Source: Ancylobacter sp. Lp-2
GTDB lineage: Bacteria; Pseudomonadota; Alphaproteobacteria; Rhizobiales; Xanthobacteraceae
Direction of reading: 5' to 3'
DNA length: 64,000 nt
Assembly (NCBI RefSeq): GCF_020523795.1
Contig: NZ_JAJALI010000002.1
Span: forward strand, 741,690-805,689
Under the pieces are notes generated by a model. It was not told the origin of the DNA and searched no databases. It was given only the letters and a program-made list of their open reading frames with translations. How positions within the stretch are numbered: the stretch's first letter is position 1; each line of letters starts with the position of its first letter. Shown here in pieces: positions 1 to 7,790 of this stretch. Made by a program: the position numbers and the translations under genes.

Positions 1-2
1 TC

Positions 3-1115
3 TCGCTGAAGACCCGTTCCATTCCCGCCGCCGAGGCGGTGGCGCAGTCGCTGGCGGCACTCGACTGGCTGAAGGCGCAGGGCTGCACCCAGATCGTCTT
101 CAAATATTGCTCGACCTTCGATTCGACGCCGGAGGGTAATATCGGCCCGGTCGGCGAGGCGCTGGCCGAGGCGCTGGGCGCCAGGGGTGTCATCGCCTGC
201 CCCGCCTTCCCGACCGTCGGGCGCAGCGTGCATCAGGGGCATCTGTTCGTGCATGACCGGCTGCTCAGCGAGAGCGGCATGCAGAACCATCCGCTCACCC
301 CGATGACCGATCCCGACATTCGCCGCTGGCTGCGTCGTCAGACCCGCGACGCCGTCGGCCTCGTCGCCGCGCCGACGGTGCGCGCCGGCTCTGCCGCCGT
401 GCGGCAGGCGCTGGCGGCCTGCGCCGCGCGCGGCGAGACGCTGGTGATCTGCGACGCCGCCACCGACGCCGATCTCGCCGCGCTCGGCGCCGCCGCCGCC
501 GACGCGCCGCTTGTCACCGGCGGGTCAGGTATCGCCATCGGCCTGCCGGCCAATTTCATCGCCCGCGGGCAGGCCAAGGGCGTGGCCACCGCCTTCGCCG
601 GGGTGGACGGTCCGGAAGCCATCCTCGCCGGCAGTTGCTCGGGCGCCACCCGCGGACAGATCGCCGTGCATGCCGAGGCGCACCCGGTACTGGCCCTCGA
701 CGTCGACGCGGTGATGGCCGGTAAGATCGGCGTCGACGATCTCACCGATTTCATCGCCGCGCATCCCGGACAGGCGCCGCTGATCTACTCTTCCGACGAT
801 CCGGCGGAAGTGGCGGCGTTGCAGCAGCGCTATGGCCGCGAGAAGCTCTCCGGCGTGCTGGAGGGGCTGTTCGCCGACACCGCCCGCGCGCTGGTGTCCG
901 GCGGCCTTCGCCGCCTCGTCGTCGCCGGCGGCGAGACCTCCGGCGCGGTGGCGCAGGCGCTGGGGCTGGAAGCGCTGGAGATCGGGCCGGAGATCGACCC
1001 CGGCGTGCCGATCCTCGCCGCGCCCGACGGCCGGGTCGCGCTGGCGCTCAAATCCGGTAATTTCGGCGCGCCGGACTTCTTCGCCAAGGCGCTGGCGGCG
1101 CTCGCCGGCAAATGA
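3..1115 (+). CDS. otnK: 3-oxo-tetronate kinase, 5' truncated by window edge
   Basis: This is the C-terminal part of a four-carbon acid-sugar kinase (DUF1537/OtnK family). The family phosphorylates 3-oxo-tetronates (3-dehydro-threonate or -erythronate) at the 4-hydroxyl using ATP. The frame is open from the first bases of the window without a convincing start, so the N-terminus lies upstream. About 370 codons are visible of a family usually near 420. Family features seen are KYCSTFDSTPEGNIG near the start, CPAFPTVGRSVHQGHLFV, VTGGSGIAIGLP, and the C-terminal nucleotide-binding segment around VVAGGETSGAVAQALG and ALKSGNFGAPDFF. The next gene is its pathway partner OtnC, 22 bp downstream on the same strand, which supports the assignment. 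The exact C4 acid cannot be told from sequence. Confidence 0.9.
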   Translation, partial: SLKTRSIPAAEAVAQSLAALDWLKAQGCTQIVFKYCSTFDSTPEGNIGPVGEALAEALGARGVIACPAFPTVGRSVHQGHLFVHDRLLSESGMQNHPLTPMTDPDIRRWLRRQTRDAVGLVAAPTVRAGSAAVRQALAACAARGETLVICDAATDADLAALGAAAADAPLVTGGSGIAIGLPANFIARGQAKGVATAFAGVDGPEAILAGSCSGATRGQIAVHAEAHPVLALDVDAVMAGKIGVDDLTDFIAAHPGQAPLIYSSDDPAEVAALQQRYGREKLSGVLEGLFADTARALVSGGLRRLVVAGGETSGAVAQALGLEALEIGPEIDPGVPILAAPDGRVALALKSGNFGAPDFFAKALAALAGK

Positions 1116-1137
1116 ACCGCACGCGCAGGGGACACGC

Positions 1138-1791
1138 ATGAGCAGGACAGGCGACGTGAACGAGGACGCCCTGCGCGACGAGATCGTGCGCTTCGGCGCC
1201 CTGCTCTATGCGCGCGGCCTCGCCCATGGCGGCGCGGGCAACCTGTCGGTGCGGCTCGGCGACGGCAGCATACTGGTGACGCCGACCAATTCGTCGCTGG
1301 GCTTCCTCACGCCGGAGCGTATCTCCAAGGTCGATGCCGGCGGCCGGCATCTCGCCGGCGATCCGCCCTCCAAGGAGGCGTTCTTCCATCTCGCCGTCTA
1401 TGAGGAGCGGCCGAGCGCGGGAGCCATCGTGCACCTGCATTCCACCAACGCCGTCGCGGTGTCCTGCCTCTGCCACGCCGACACCTCGAACGTGCTGCCG
1501 CCGCTGACCGCCTATCACGTCATGCGGGTCGGCAAGCTGCCGCTGGTGCCGTATTTCCGGCCCGGCGACCGCCAGCTCGCCGAGGCGGTGCGCGGCTTTG
1601 CCCGCAGCCACAAGGCGATGCTGCTCGCCAATCACGGCCCCATCGTCGCCGGCAAGACACTGGCGGAGGCCGTGCATGCCTATGAGGAGCTGGAGGAGAC
1701 CGCCAAGCTGTTCTTCCTCATCGGCGAGCGCCGCGCCGCGCCGCTGACCTGCGAGGCGGTCGAGGATCTGGAGCGGCACTTCCCCAGCTGA
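1138..1791 (+). CDS. otnC: 3-oxo-tetronate 4-phosphate decarboxylase (class II aldolase fold)
   Basis: The gene encodes a 217-residue class II aldolase/adducin family protein. In the Otn pathway this enzyme decarboxylates 3-oxo-tetronate 4-phosphate, the OtnK product, to dihydroxyacetone phosphate. Expected zinc ligands are seen: HLH at 99-101 and the H of LLANHGPI at 166, with the catalytic-acid region near E80 (SKEAFFH). Length is normal for the family. The frame is open far upstream, but ATG 1138 is chosen because it matches the usual N-terminus and sits just after the otnK stop behind CAGGGG. With the upstream kinase it forms the end of an operon for C4 sugar-acid degradation; the isomerase (OtnI) and dehydrogenase (LtnD/DtnD) are presumably outside the window. 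Confidence 0.88.
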   Translation: MSRTGDVNEDALRDEIVRFGALLYARGLAHGGAGNLSVRLGDGSILVTPTNSSLGFLTPERISKVDAGGRHLAGDPPSKEAFFHLAVYEERPSAGAIVHLHSTNAVAVSCLCHADTSNVLPPLTAYHVMRVGKLPLVPYFRPGDRQLAEAVRGFARSHKAMLLANHGPIVAGKTLAEAVHAYEELEETAKLFFLIGERRAAPLTCEAVEDLERHFPS

Positions 1792-1837
1792 GGCGCCGCC
1801 CAGCCGAGGCGCCCTCCCCGGCGCGGCGGCGTCCGCC

Positions 1838-2512
1838 TCAGCGAGTGCCGCGCACGATCTCCGGCAGCACCTCGCGGGCACCGATGACGAAGATCCGCAC
1901 CGCGTCCGAGATGATCTCGTCGAGATCGCGCGGCGCCGGCGCCTGGTACACATAGCGCCGGATCGCGATGTAGAAGATGCGGCCGTGCAGGCCCCAGAAC
2001 ATCTCGGTCTCGCGCTCGCTGAGCGGCGCCTCGCTCACCTCGGGCAGGCCGAACTCGGCGCGCAGTTCGGCGCAGGCGGGCTCGATGACCTCGCGCCGGA
2101 CCATGTCGAGATAGCGGCTGGTGATGTCGACCGAGCGCAGGCCGGAGAAGACGAAGATCCGTACCCAGTCATGGTCGAACACCTGCTCGACATATTCGCG
2201 GTAGAACTGCTCGAGCCGCTGGCCGACGGGCCGTGACCGGTCGGCGATCAGCGGCCCCCAGGACGATTTCCAGCGGCTGAGATAGACGTGCTCGTAGACA
2301 CGCTCGATCAGCGCCTCCTTGCTGGGAAAATGCCGGTAGATCGCCGAATGGGTGATGCCCATGCGCTTGGCGAGCTCGCGGGTCTGCCCCTCGAATCCCT
2401 GTTCGGCGAAGAAGCGGATCGCCTCGTCCAGAATGGCCTGCTCACGCTCCGGCGCCCGCATGTTGCGCCGGCGGGGACGGGTCTCGATCAGGCTGTCTTC
2501 GGTGATCGTCAT
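1838..2512 (-). CDS. TetR/AcrR family transcriptional regulator
   Basis: This 224-residue regulator has an N-terminal TetR helix-turn-helix (residues about 20-66, ILDEAIRFFAEQGF through GITHSAIYRHFPSKEALI) and a C-terminal ligand domain. The frame is open upstream, but ATG 2512 gives the usual short N-terminal arm before the HTH; a later ATG at MRAPERE is also possible. It is divergent from the molybdenum hydroxylase/ABC operon starting at 2678. The space between holds two similar 14-bp palindromes (2570-2583 and 2624-2637), one of which would cover the regulator's own promoter region. The natural inference is an autoregulated repressor of the adjacent catabolic operon, relieved by the imported substrate or a product. 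The ligand is not predictable. Confidence 0.85.
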   Translation of the reverse strand: MTITEDSLIETRPRRRNMRAPEREQAILDEAIRFFAEQGFEGQTRELAKRMGITHSAIYRHFPSKEALIERVYEHVYLSRWKSSWGPLIADRSRPVGQRLEQFYREYVEQVFDHDWVRIFVFSGLRSVDITSRYLDMVRREVIEPACAELRAEFGLPEVSEAPLSERETEMFWGLHGRIFYIAIRRYVYQAPAPRDLDEIISDAVRIFVIGAREVLPEIVRGTR

Positions 2513-2569
2513 CCATGTTCTCGTTATGCACAACTGAATATAACGTCTTGATTTGCTTCCGCAAACTTG

Positions 2570-2583
2570 TGACCACCTGGTCA
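2570..2583. promoter_or_regulatory. Palindrome, putative TetR operator 1
   Basis: TGACCACCTGGTCA is an inverted repeat with 6-bp arms (TGACCA/TGGTCA) and a 2-bp centre. It lies 58 bp upstream of the tetR start and 95 bp before the hydroxylase start. A related site lies 54 bp away, and such paired sites between divergent genes are typical of TetR-family operators. Binding is inferred. Confidence 0.6.
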
Positions 2584-2623
2584 TTTTAGCTTGACGCCTT
2601 CCGGCTGTCGTGCGTTCATTTTG

Positions 2624-2637
2624 AGACCAGATGGTTA
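2624..2637. promoter_or_regulatory. Imperfect palindrome, putative TetR operator 2
   Basis: AGACCAGATGGTTA matches operator 1 at 10 of 14 positions and keeps the core GACCA-NN-TGGT. It lies 41 bp upstream of the GTG start of the hydroxylase FAD subunit, where a bound repressor could block the operon promoter. The centre-to-centre distance to operator 1 is 54 bp, about five helical turns, so cooperative binding on one face of the DNA is possible. Confidence 0.5.
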
Positions 2638-2677
2638 CAAATCTGGACAGGAAACGCAGCCAGAGGAGTTCGGTGCC

Positions 2678-3538
2678 GTGAAAGCCCGGGCCTTCGACTA
2701 TGCACGCCCCGCCAGCATCGCGAAGGCGCTGGCCGCCTTCGCCGAGGCGGACGGCGACGCCAGCTACATTGCCGGCGGGCAAAGCCTGGTGCCGGCGCTA
2801 GCGCTGCGCCTGCAGGCACCGGCACGGCTGGTCGACATCGGCCATATCGCCGAATTGCGCGGCATTGCGGTCGAGGCGGGCTGGCTGCGGCTCGGCGCGC
2901 TGACCCGCCATGTCGACGCCCACGACCATCCGCTGATCGCCGCGCATGCCCCGCTGCTGGCGCTGGCCGCGCCTCATGTCGCGCATCCGGCGATCCGTAA
3001 CCGCGGCACGCTGGGCGGCAGCGTCGCCCTCGCCGATCCCGCCTCCGAATTCCCGGCGATGATGCTGGCCATGGGCGCGGAAATGGAGATCGCCGGGCCG
3101 GATGGCACCCGGCGCGTGCCGGCCGACGCGTTCTTCGTCGACCTCTACCAGACGGCGCTCGAACCCGGCGAACTGCTCGTCGCCCTGCACATCCCCGTCG
3201 CGCGGCCGGAGCACCGTTGCGCCTTCGACGAGATCGCCCGCCGGCGCGGCGACTACGCGCTGGTCGGCTGCGGCATCAGGCTCGCCATGTCCGGCGACGT
3301 GGTGGAGGAAGCGCGCATCGCCCTCCTGTCGGTCGGCCCGACGCCGGTGCGGGCGCACGCCGCCGAGGCGACGCTGACCGGCGCGACGCTCGACCCCGAC
3401 GCGATACGCCACGCCCAGGCGGCACTGATGGACGACCTCGACCCGGTCGACACCCCCGAGGTGCCGGCGGCGATGCGGCGCCACCTCGCCCGCGTACTGC
3501 TCGGCCGCCTGCTCGCCCAGATCGCGGAGGCCGCATGA
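2678..3538 (+). CDS. Molybdenum hydroxylase FAD-binding subunit (CoxM-like)
   Basis: This 286-residue medium subunit of a xanthine dehydrogenase/CO dehydrogenase-family enzyme passes electrons from the 2Fe-2S subunit to FAD and an acceptor. The FAD-binding signature is visible: YIAGGQSLVPALALR (about residues 29-43) and the second loop AIRNRGTLGGSVALADPASE (about 107-126), followed by the CO-dehydrogenase flavoprotein C-terminal domain. GTG 2678 is chosen as start because AGAGGAG lies at good spacing upstream and the conserved N-terminus (KARAFDYARP) begins there. The stop overlaps the next start by ATGA, so the three subunits are translationally coupled. The oxidised substrate is unknown; the downstream importer suggests an external small organic compound. 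Confidence 0.9.
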   Translation: MKARAFDYARPASIAKALAAFAEADGDASYIAGGQSLVPALALRLQAPARLVDIGHIAELRGIAVEAGWLRLGALTRHVDAHDHPLIAAHAPLLALAAPHVAHPAIRNRGTLGGSVALADPASEFPAMMLAMGAEMEIAGPDGTRRVPADAFFVDLYQTALEPGELLVALHIPVARPEHRCAFDEIARRRGDYALVGCGIRLAMSGDVVEEARIALLSVGPTPVRAHAAEATLTGATLDPDAIRHAQAALMDDLDPVDTPEVPAAMRRHLARVLLGRLLAQIAEAA

Positions 3539-4047
3539 GCGCGACGCTGCCCGTTACCCTCACCGTCAATGGCGAGACGCTGACCCGCCTCGTCGAGCCG
3601 CGCGAGACGCTGGCGGATTTCCTGCGCCGCGACCTCGGCCTCACCGGCACCCATGCCGGCTGCGAGATGGGGGTCTGTGGCGCCTGCCTCGTCATGCTCG
3701 ACGGACTGCCGGTGCATGCCTGCCTCACCTTCGCCGTGCAGGCGGCAGGCACTGAGATCGCCACCGTCGAGGGGCTGACGGAAAGCACTGTCATCGCCGA
3801 CCTCCAGCGCGCCTTCCACGAGCGCAACGCCCTGCAATGCGGCTTCTGCACGCCGGGCATGCTCATCGCCGCGCAGGGGCTGCTCGCCCGCCTCCCCCTG
3901 CCGAGCCGAGCGGAGATCCGCGACGCGCTGTCCGGCAATTACTGCCGCTGCACCGGCTATGAGGCGATCGTCGACGCCATCGAGACCGTCGCCAGACGGC
4001 GGGCGGCGGGCGAGACGGCGCCGCGCTTCGCGGAGGAGCCGGCATGA
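3535..4047 (+). CDS. Molybdenum hydroxylase 2Fe-2S subunit (CoxS-like)
   Basis: This 170-residue small subunit holds two [2Fe-2S] clusters. The plant-ferredoxin-type cluster is bound by C43, C48, C51 and C63 (CEMGVCGAC...C), and the C-terminal helical cluster by C102, C105, C137 and C139 (CGFC...CRC). All eight cysteines are present, so the electron chain from the molybdenum centre to FAD should be intact. The start ATG overlaps the previous stop by 4 bp, and its own stop overlaps the large-subunit start by 4 bp. Order M-S-L is that of the cox/form II operons. Confidence 0.94.
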   Translation: MSATLPVTLTVNGETLTRLVEPRETLADFLRRDLGLTGTHAGCEMGVCGACLVMLDGLPVHACLTFAVQAAGTEIATVEGLTESTVIADLQRAFHERNALQCGFCTPGMLIAAQGLLARLPLPSRAEIRDALSGNYCRCTGYEAIVDAIETVARRRAAGETAPRFAEEPA

Positions 4048-6419
4048 ACGCCCCGCTCGGCAGCCTCGACCGCCCGAATTCCTATATCGGCCGTGCGGTG
4101 ACGCGCCCCAACGCCAAGCGCCTTCTGGCCGGGCGCGGGCGCTACGTTACCGATCTCGTGCTGCCGCGCATGCTGCACGCTGCCTTCCTGCGCAGCCCCT
4201 ACGCCCATGCCCGCATCGTCTCCATCGATGCGGAGGCGGCGCGTGCCATGCCGGGCGTGCGCCTCGTCGCCACTGGTGCCGACCTCGCGCGGCTCTGCAC
4301 GCCCTGGGTCGGTACGCTCGACCATTTCAAGGGCATGAAGTCGGCGCCGCAGCTGCCGCTGCCGGTCGAGGAAGTGCTGTGGTCCGGGCAGGCGGTGGTC
4401 GCGGTGGTCGCCGACAGCCGCGCCCAGGCGGAGGATGCCGCCGAGGCGGTCCTCGTCGAGTTCGAGGAACTGCCGGTGGTCGCCGACATCGACACCGCCC
4501 GCGAGCCCGATGCCGACCGTGCGGCGGCGGGGATCGAGGACAATCTGTGCTTCCGCAGCCGCCTCGACACCGGCGGCATCGACGCGCTGTTCGCCGGCGC
4601 CGCCCATGTGGTGGAGGAAGAGTTCCACTTCGGCCGCCACACGGCGGTGACGCTGGAGCCGCGCGCCATCCTCGCCGATTGGGACGCCAGCGAGGGCAAG
4701 CTCACCGTCCACCACGCCACCCAGACGCCCTACCAGTTCCAGGACCTGTATTCGCGCCATTACGGCATCCCGGAAGCCAGCGTGCGGGTGATCGCGCCCG
4801 ATATCGGCGGCTCGTTCGGCATGAAGCTGCATGTCTATCACGAGGACATGGCGGTGGTCGGTCTTTCCATGCTGTGCCGCCGGCCGGTGAAATATGTCGC
4901 CGATCGCATGGAATCCTTCGTCTCCGACATCCATGCCCGCGATCACCGGGTGCGCGCCCGCATGGCGGTGGATGCCGAGGGCACCATCCTCGCCATGGAT
5001 GTCGACGACGTCACCGCCATCGGCGCCTTCTCGACCTATCCGCGCACCAGCGCGGTGGAAGGCAATCAGGTGATCCGGCTGATGGGCGCGCCGTACCGCT
5101 TCCGCAACTACCGGGCGGAACTGGCGGTGGTGTTCCAGAACAAGGTGCAGACCAGCCAGTACCGCGCCGTCGGCCATCCCGTCGCCTGCGCCGTCACCGA
5201 GCGGCTGGTCGATCTGGCCGCCGCCCGCGCCGGGCTCGATCCGGCGACGATGCGCGAGAAGAACCTGATCCCCGACGATGCCTACCCTTGCGAGTCCCCC
5301 ACCGGCTACAAGTTCGAGGCGCTGTCGCACCAAGCCAGCCTCATCCGGCTCAAGGCGCTGATGGACTATGACGCCCTGCGCGCCGAGCAGGCGGCGCTGC
5401 GGACGCGTGGCATCCATCGCGGCATCGGCATCGCCAGCTTCGTCGAGATCTCCAATCCCAGCCCGGCCTTCTACGGCATAGGTGGCGCCCGCATCTCGGC
5501 GCAGGACGGCGCGACGCTGAGCGTCACCCCCTCGGGCGAGGTGCGCTGCCTGATCTCGGTGACCGAGCAGGGCCAGGGCACCGAGACCATCATCGGCCAG
5601 ATCGTCGCCGACCAGTTCGGCGTGGCGCGCGAGAAGGTGCGCGTCATCACCGGCGATACCGAGATCACCCCGCATGGCGGGGCGACATGGGCCTGCCGGG
5701 GCGCCGGCATAGGCGGCGAGACGGCGCTGCAGGCGGCGCGCCGGCTGCGCGACAATGTGCTGGCGCTGGCCGCCACCATCCTGCAGGCGCGGCCCGGCGA
5801 TCTCGACCTGCGCGACGGCCTCGTCGTCGACGCGCTCTCCGGCGCCGAGCGGGTCAGCCTCGCCGAGGTCGCCCGCATCGCCTATTTCCGCTCCGATACC
5901 CTGCCGCCGGACGCGCGGGCGCAATTGTCGATCACCCATCACTACGCGCCGCAGGGCTACCCCTTCGCCTTCACCAACGGCATCCAGGGCTGCCATGTCG
6001 AACTCGACGTCGACACCGGGCTGGTGAAGGTCCTGAAGCATTGGGTGGTGGAGGATTGCGGCCGCATCATCAACCCGCTGCTGGTCGACGAGCAGGTGCG
6101 CGGCGGCGTGGTGCAGGGTCTCGGCGCCGCCTTCTTCGAGGAGTGCCGCTACGACGACAACGGCCAGCTCACCAACGGCTCGCTCGCCGATTACCTCGTG
6201 CCGATGGCCTGCGAGATGCCCGACATCGTCGTCGGCCATATCGAGACCCCGACCGCCGATACCGCGCTCGGCGCCAAGGGCTGCGGCGAGGCCGGCACCG
6301 CCGCCGCCTCGGCCGCAGCGCTCAATGCCGTCAACGACGCGATGGCGCCCCTCGGGGCGAGCATCGCCCAGATACCGATGACACCGGAGCGGCTCTTGAA
6401 GTCACTCGGCAAGATCTGA
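4044..6419 (+). CDS. Molybdenum hydroxylase large (molybdopterin) subunit, CoxL form II-like
   Basis: This 791-residue catalytic subunit carries the Mo-cytosine dinucleotide cofactor and hydroxylates a C-H bond with water as oxygen source. The N-terminal aldehyde-oxidase a/b hammerhead domain (about 20-130) is followed by the two Mo-binding domains. Motifs seen are PDIGGSFGMK (about 252-261), TEQGQGTETIIGQI (about 510-523) and the catalytic glutamate E749 in GAKGCGEAGTAAA. The substrate-pocket loop reads QYRAVGHP at 372-379. That is neither the AYRCSFR of form I CO dehydrogenase nor the common AYRGAGRP of many relatives, so it is not a CO dehydrogenase and its substrate is unknown. No cofactor-maturation gene (XdhC/CoxF, CoxD/E) accompanies it here. 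Confidence 0.92.
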   Translation: MNAPLGSLDRPNSYIGRAVTRPNAKRLLAGRGRYVTDLVLPRMLHAAFLRSPYAHARIVSIDAEAARAMPGVRLVATGADLARLCTPWVGTLDHFKGMKSAPQLPLPVEEVLWSGQAVVAVVADSRAQAEDAAEAVLVEFEELPVVADIDTAREPDADRAAAGIEDNLCFRSRLDTGGIDALFAGAAHVVEEEFHFGRHTAVTLEPRAILADWDASEGKLTVHHATQTPYQFQDLYSRHYGIPEASVRVIAPDIGGSFGMKLHVYHEDMAVVGLSMLCRRPVKYVADRMESFVSDIHARDHRVRARMAVDAEGTILAMDVDDVTAIGAFSTYPRTSAVEGNQVIRLMGAPYRFRNYRAELAVVFQNKVQTSQYRAVGHPVACAVTERLVDLAAARAGLDPATMREKNLIPDDAYPCESPTGYKFEALSHQASLIRLKALMDYDALRAEQAALRTRGIHRGIGIASFVEISNPSPAFYGIGGARISAQDGATLSVTPSGEVRCLISVTEQGQGTETIIGQIVADQFGVAREKVRVITGDTEITPHGGATWACRGAGIGGETALQAARRLRDNVLALAATILQARPGDLDLRDGLVVDALSGAERVSLAEVARIAYFRSDTLPPDARAQLSITHHYAPQGYPFAFTNGIQGCHVELDVDTGLVKVLKHWVVEDCGRIINPLLVDEQVRGGVVQGLGAAFFEECRYDDNGQLTNGSLADYLVPMACEMPDIVVGHIETPTADTALGAKGCGEAGTAAASAAALNAVNDAMAPLGASIAQIPMTPERLLKSLGKI

Positions 6420-6429
6420 CGCCAAACCA

Positions 6430-6459
6430 CTGATTAAAAACACGCTGATCAAAAACATA
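6430..6459. repeat. Imperfect tandem 15-bp repeat
   Basis: Two adjacent copies read CTGATTAAAAACACG and CTGATCAAAAACATA, 12 of 15 identical. They lie in the 86-bp spacer between the hydroxylase large subunit and the binding-protein gene. The stretch is A-rich in an otherwise GC-rich operon. A role in mRNA processing or as a secondary promoter is possible, but nothing shows it. Confidence 0.5.
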
Positions 6460-6505
6460 CTGCCGCCAAACACAACGACAAGAACGAAATTCCTCGGAGG
6501 AAACC

Positions 6506-7762
6506 ATGACCAGCAACGGCCCGACATCCGGCCTGCCTGCGCTTCGCATAACCCGCCGCCACGCGCTGGCCGGCCTCGCCGCCGGCACCGCCACGCTCGC
6601 CATGCCCGGGCTGCTGCGGGCGCAGGCTGACACCATCCGCATCGGCTTTCCCACCCCGCTGACCGGCCCCTATGCCGCCGAGGCGAAGGACCAGGTGCGC
6701 AGCGCCGAGCTGGCGGTGAAGCTCGTCAACGACAAGGGCGGCATCGGCGGACGCAAGGTCGAGCTGCTGGTACGCGACGACAAGATGAACGCCGGCGAGG
6801 CCGCCACCCGCACGCTGGAGCTGATCGAGAAGGAAAAGGTCCACGCCGTGGTCGGCTCGCTGTCGAGCGCGGTGCAGCTGGCGATCAACGAGGTGACCCG
6901 CGCCCGCGGCGTCATCTTCGTCTCGATCAGCCAGTCCGACACCATCAACGAGGTCAAGGATTTCAGCCGCGTCACCTTCCACGAGGCGCTGAACCCGCAC
7001 ATGACGACGGCCGCCGTCGCCAAGCACAGCTTCAAGCCCGGCATGAAGATCGCCTATCTCGTCGCCGACTACGCCTTCGGCCACGAGATCCTGCGCGGCT
7101 TCAAGCGGGCGCAGGCGGCGATCGGCGCCGAGAGCGTCGGCGAGATCCTGCACCCGATCGGCGCTCCCGATTATTCGACCTTCATGCCGCGGCTGCGCGC
7201 GATGAAGCCGGACATCCTCTGCATCTGCAATTTCGGCCGCGACCAGGCCAATTCGATCAAGCAGGCGGTGGATTTCGGCCTCAACAAGCAGGCGAAGATC
7301 GTGGTGCCGGTGCTGCTCTACACCCAGCGCCTCGGCATCGGCGCGGAGGCCTATGAGGGTGTGATCGGCGGCGCCAATTATTACTGGAAGCTGCAGGACA
7401 CCCTGCCCTCGGCCAAGGCGTTCAACGACGCCTACAAGGCGGCGTATGCCGGCGCCTACCCCACCGATTACGGCGCCTATGGCTTCACCGGCATGTCCTC
7501 GTTGCTGCTCGCCATGGAGAAGGCCGGCGGCACCGACACCGACAAGGTGGTGGCGGCGCTGGAGAACCTCACCTACGACGTCGCCAAGGGGCCACAGCAC
7601 TACCGCAAATGCGACCACCAGTCGGTGCAGTCGGTGCTGGTGCTGCAATCCAAGGCGAAAGCCGACACGCCGGACCAGGCGGACCCGTTCCGCATCCTCG
7701 CGGTCGAGCCGGCCTCCGAGGACATCCTGCGCAGCTGCGCCGAGCTCGGCTTCCCGTCCTGA
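6506..7762 (+). CDS. ABC transporter periplasmic binding protein, Liv/family 4 type, Tat-exported
   Basis: This 418-residue type I periplasmic binding protein belongs to the branched-chain-amino-acid/aromatic-acid family. The N-terminus carries a twin-arginine motif (ITRRHALAG, about 15-23) before a hydrophobic stretch ending near LLRAQA, so export by Tat is likely. The mature domain begins IRIGFPTPLTGPYA, typical of the family, and VVGSLSSAVQ and YGAYGF follow. GGAGG lies 6 bp before ATG 6506. It is embedded in the hydroxylase operon and followed by both permeases and both ATPases, so it probably captures the hydroxylase substrate. Relatives bind amino acids, benzoates, urea or amides, so the ligand stays open. 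Confidence 0.88.
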   Translation: MTSNGPTSGLPALRITRRHALAGLAAGTATLAMPGLLRAQADTIRIGFPTPLTGPYAAEAKDQVRSAELAVKLVNDKGGIGGRKVELLVRDDKMNAGEAATRTLELIEKEKVHAVVGSLSSAVQLAINEVTRARGVIFVSISQSDTINEVKDFSRVTFHEALNPHMTTAAVAKHSFKPGMKIAYLVADYAFGHEILRGFKRAQAAIGAESVGEILHPIGAPDYSTFMPRLRAMKPDILCICNFGRDQANSIKQAVDFGLNKQAKIVVPVLLYTQRLGIGAEAYEGVIGGANYYWKLQDTLPSAKAFNDAYKAAYAGAYPTDYGAYGFTGMSSLLLAMEKAGGTDTDKVVAALENLTYDVAKGPQHYRKCDHQSVQSVLVLQSKAKADTPDQADPFRILAVEPASEDILRSCAELGFPS

Positions 7763-7790
7763 TCCGCCACCTCGTCAGGGAGGCGCCGTG

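Noticed and set aside
3957-6239. Long open frame antisense to the molybdenum large subunit
   Set aside because: Histidine/aspartate/glycine-rich product with no family similarity; a typical shadow of a high-GC gene on the other strand.
3535-6419. CO dehydrogenase assignment for the CoxMSL-like genes
   Set aside because: The form I active-site motif AYRCSFR is absent and no coxDEF genes accompany them, so CO oxidation is not supported.
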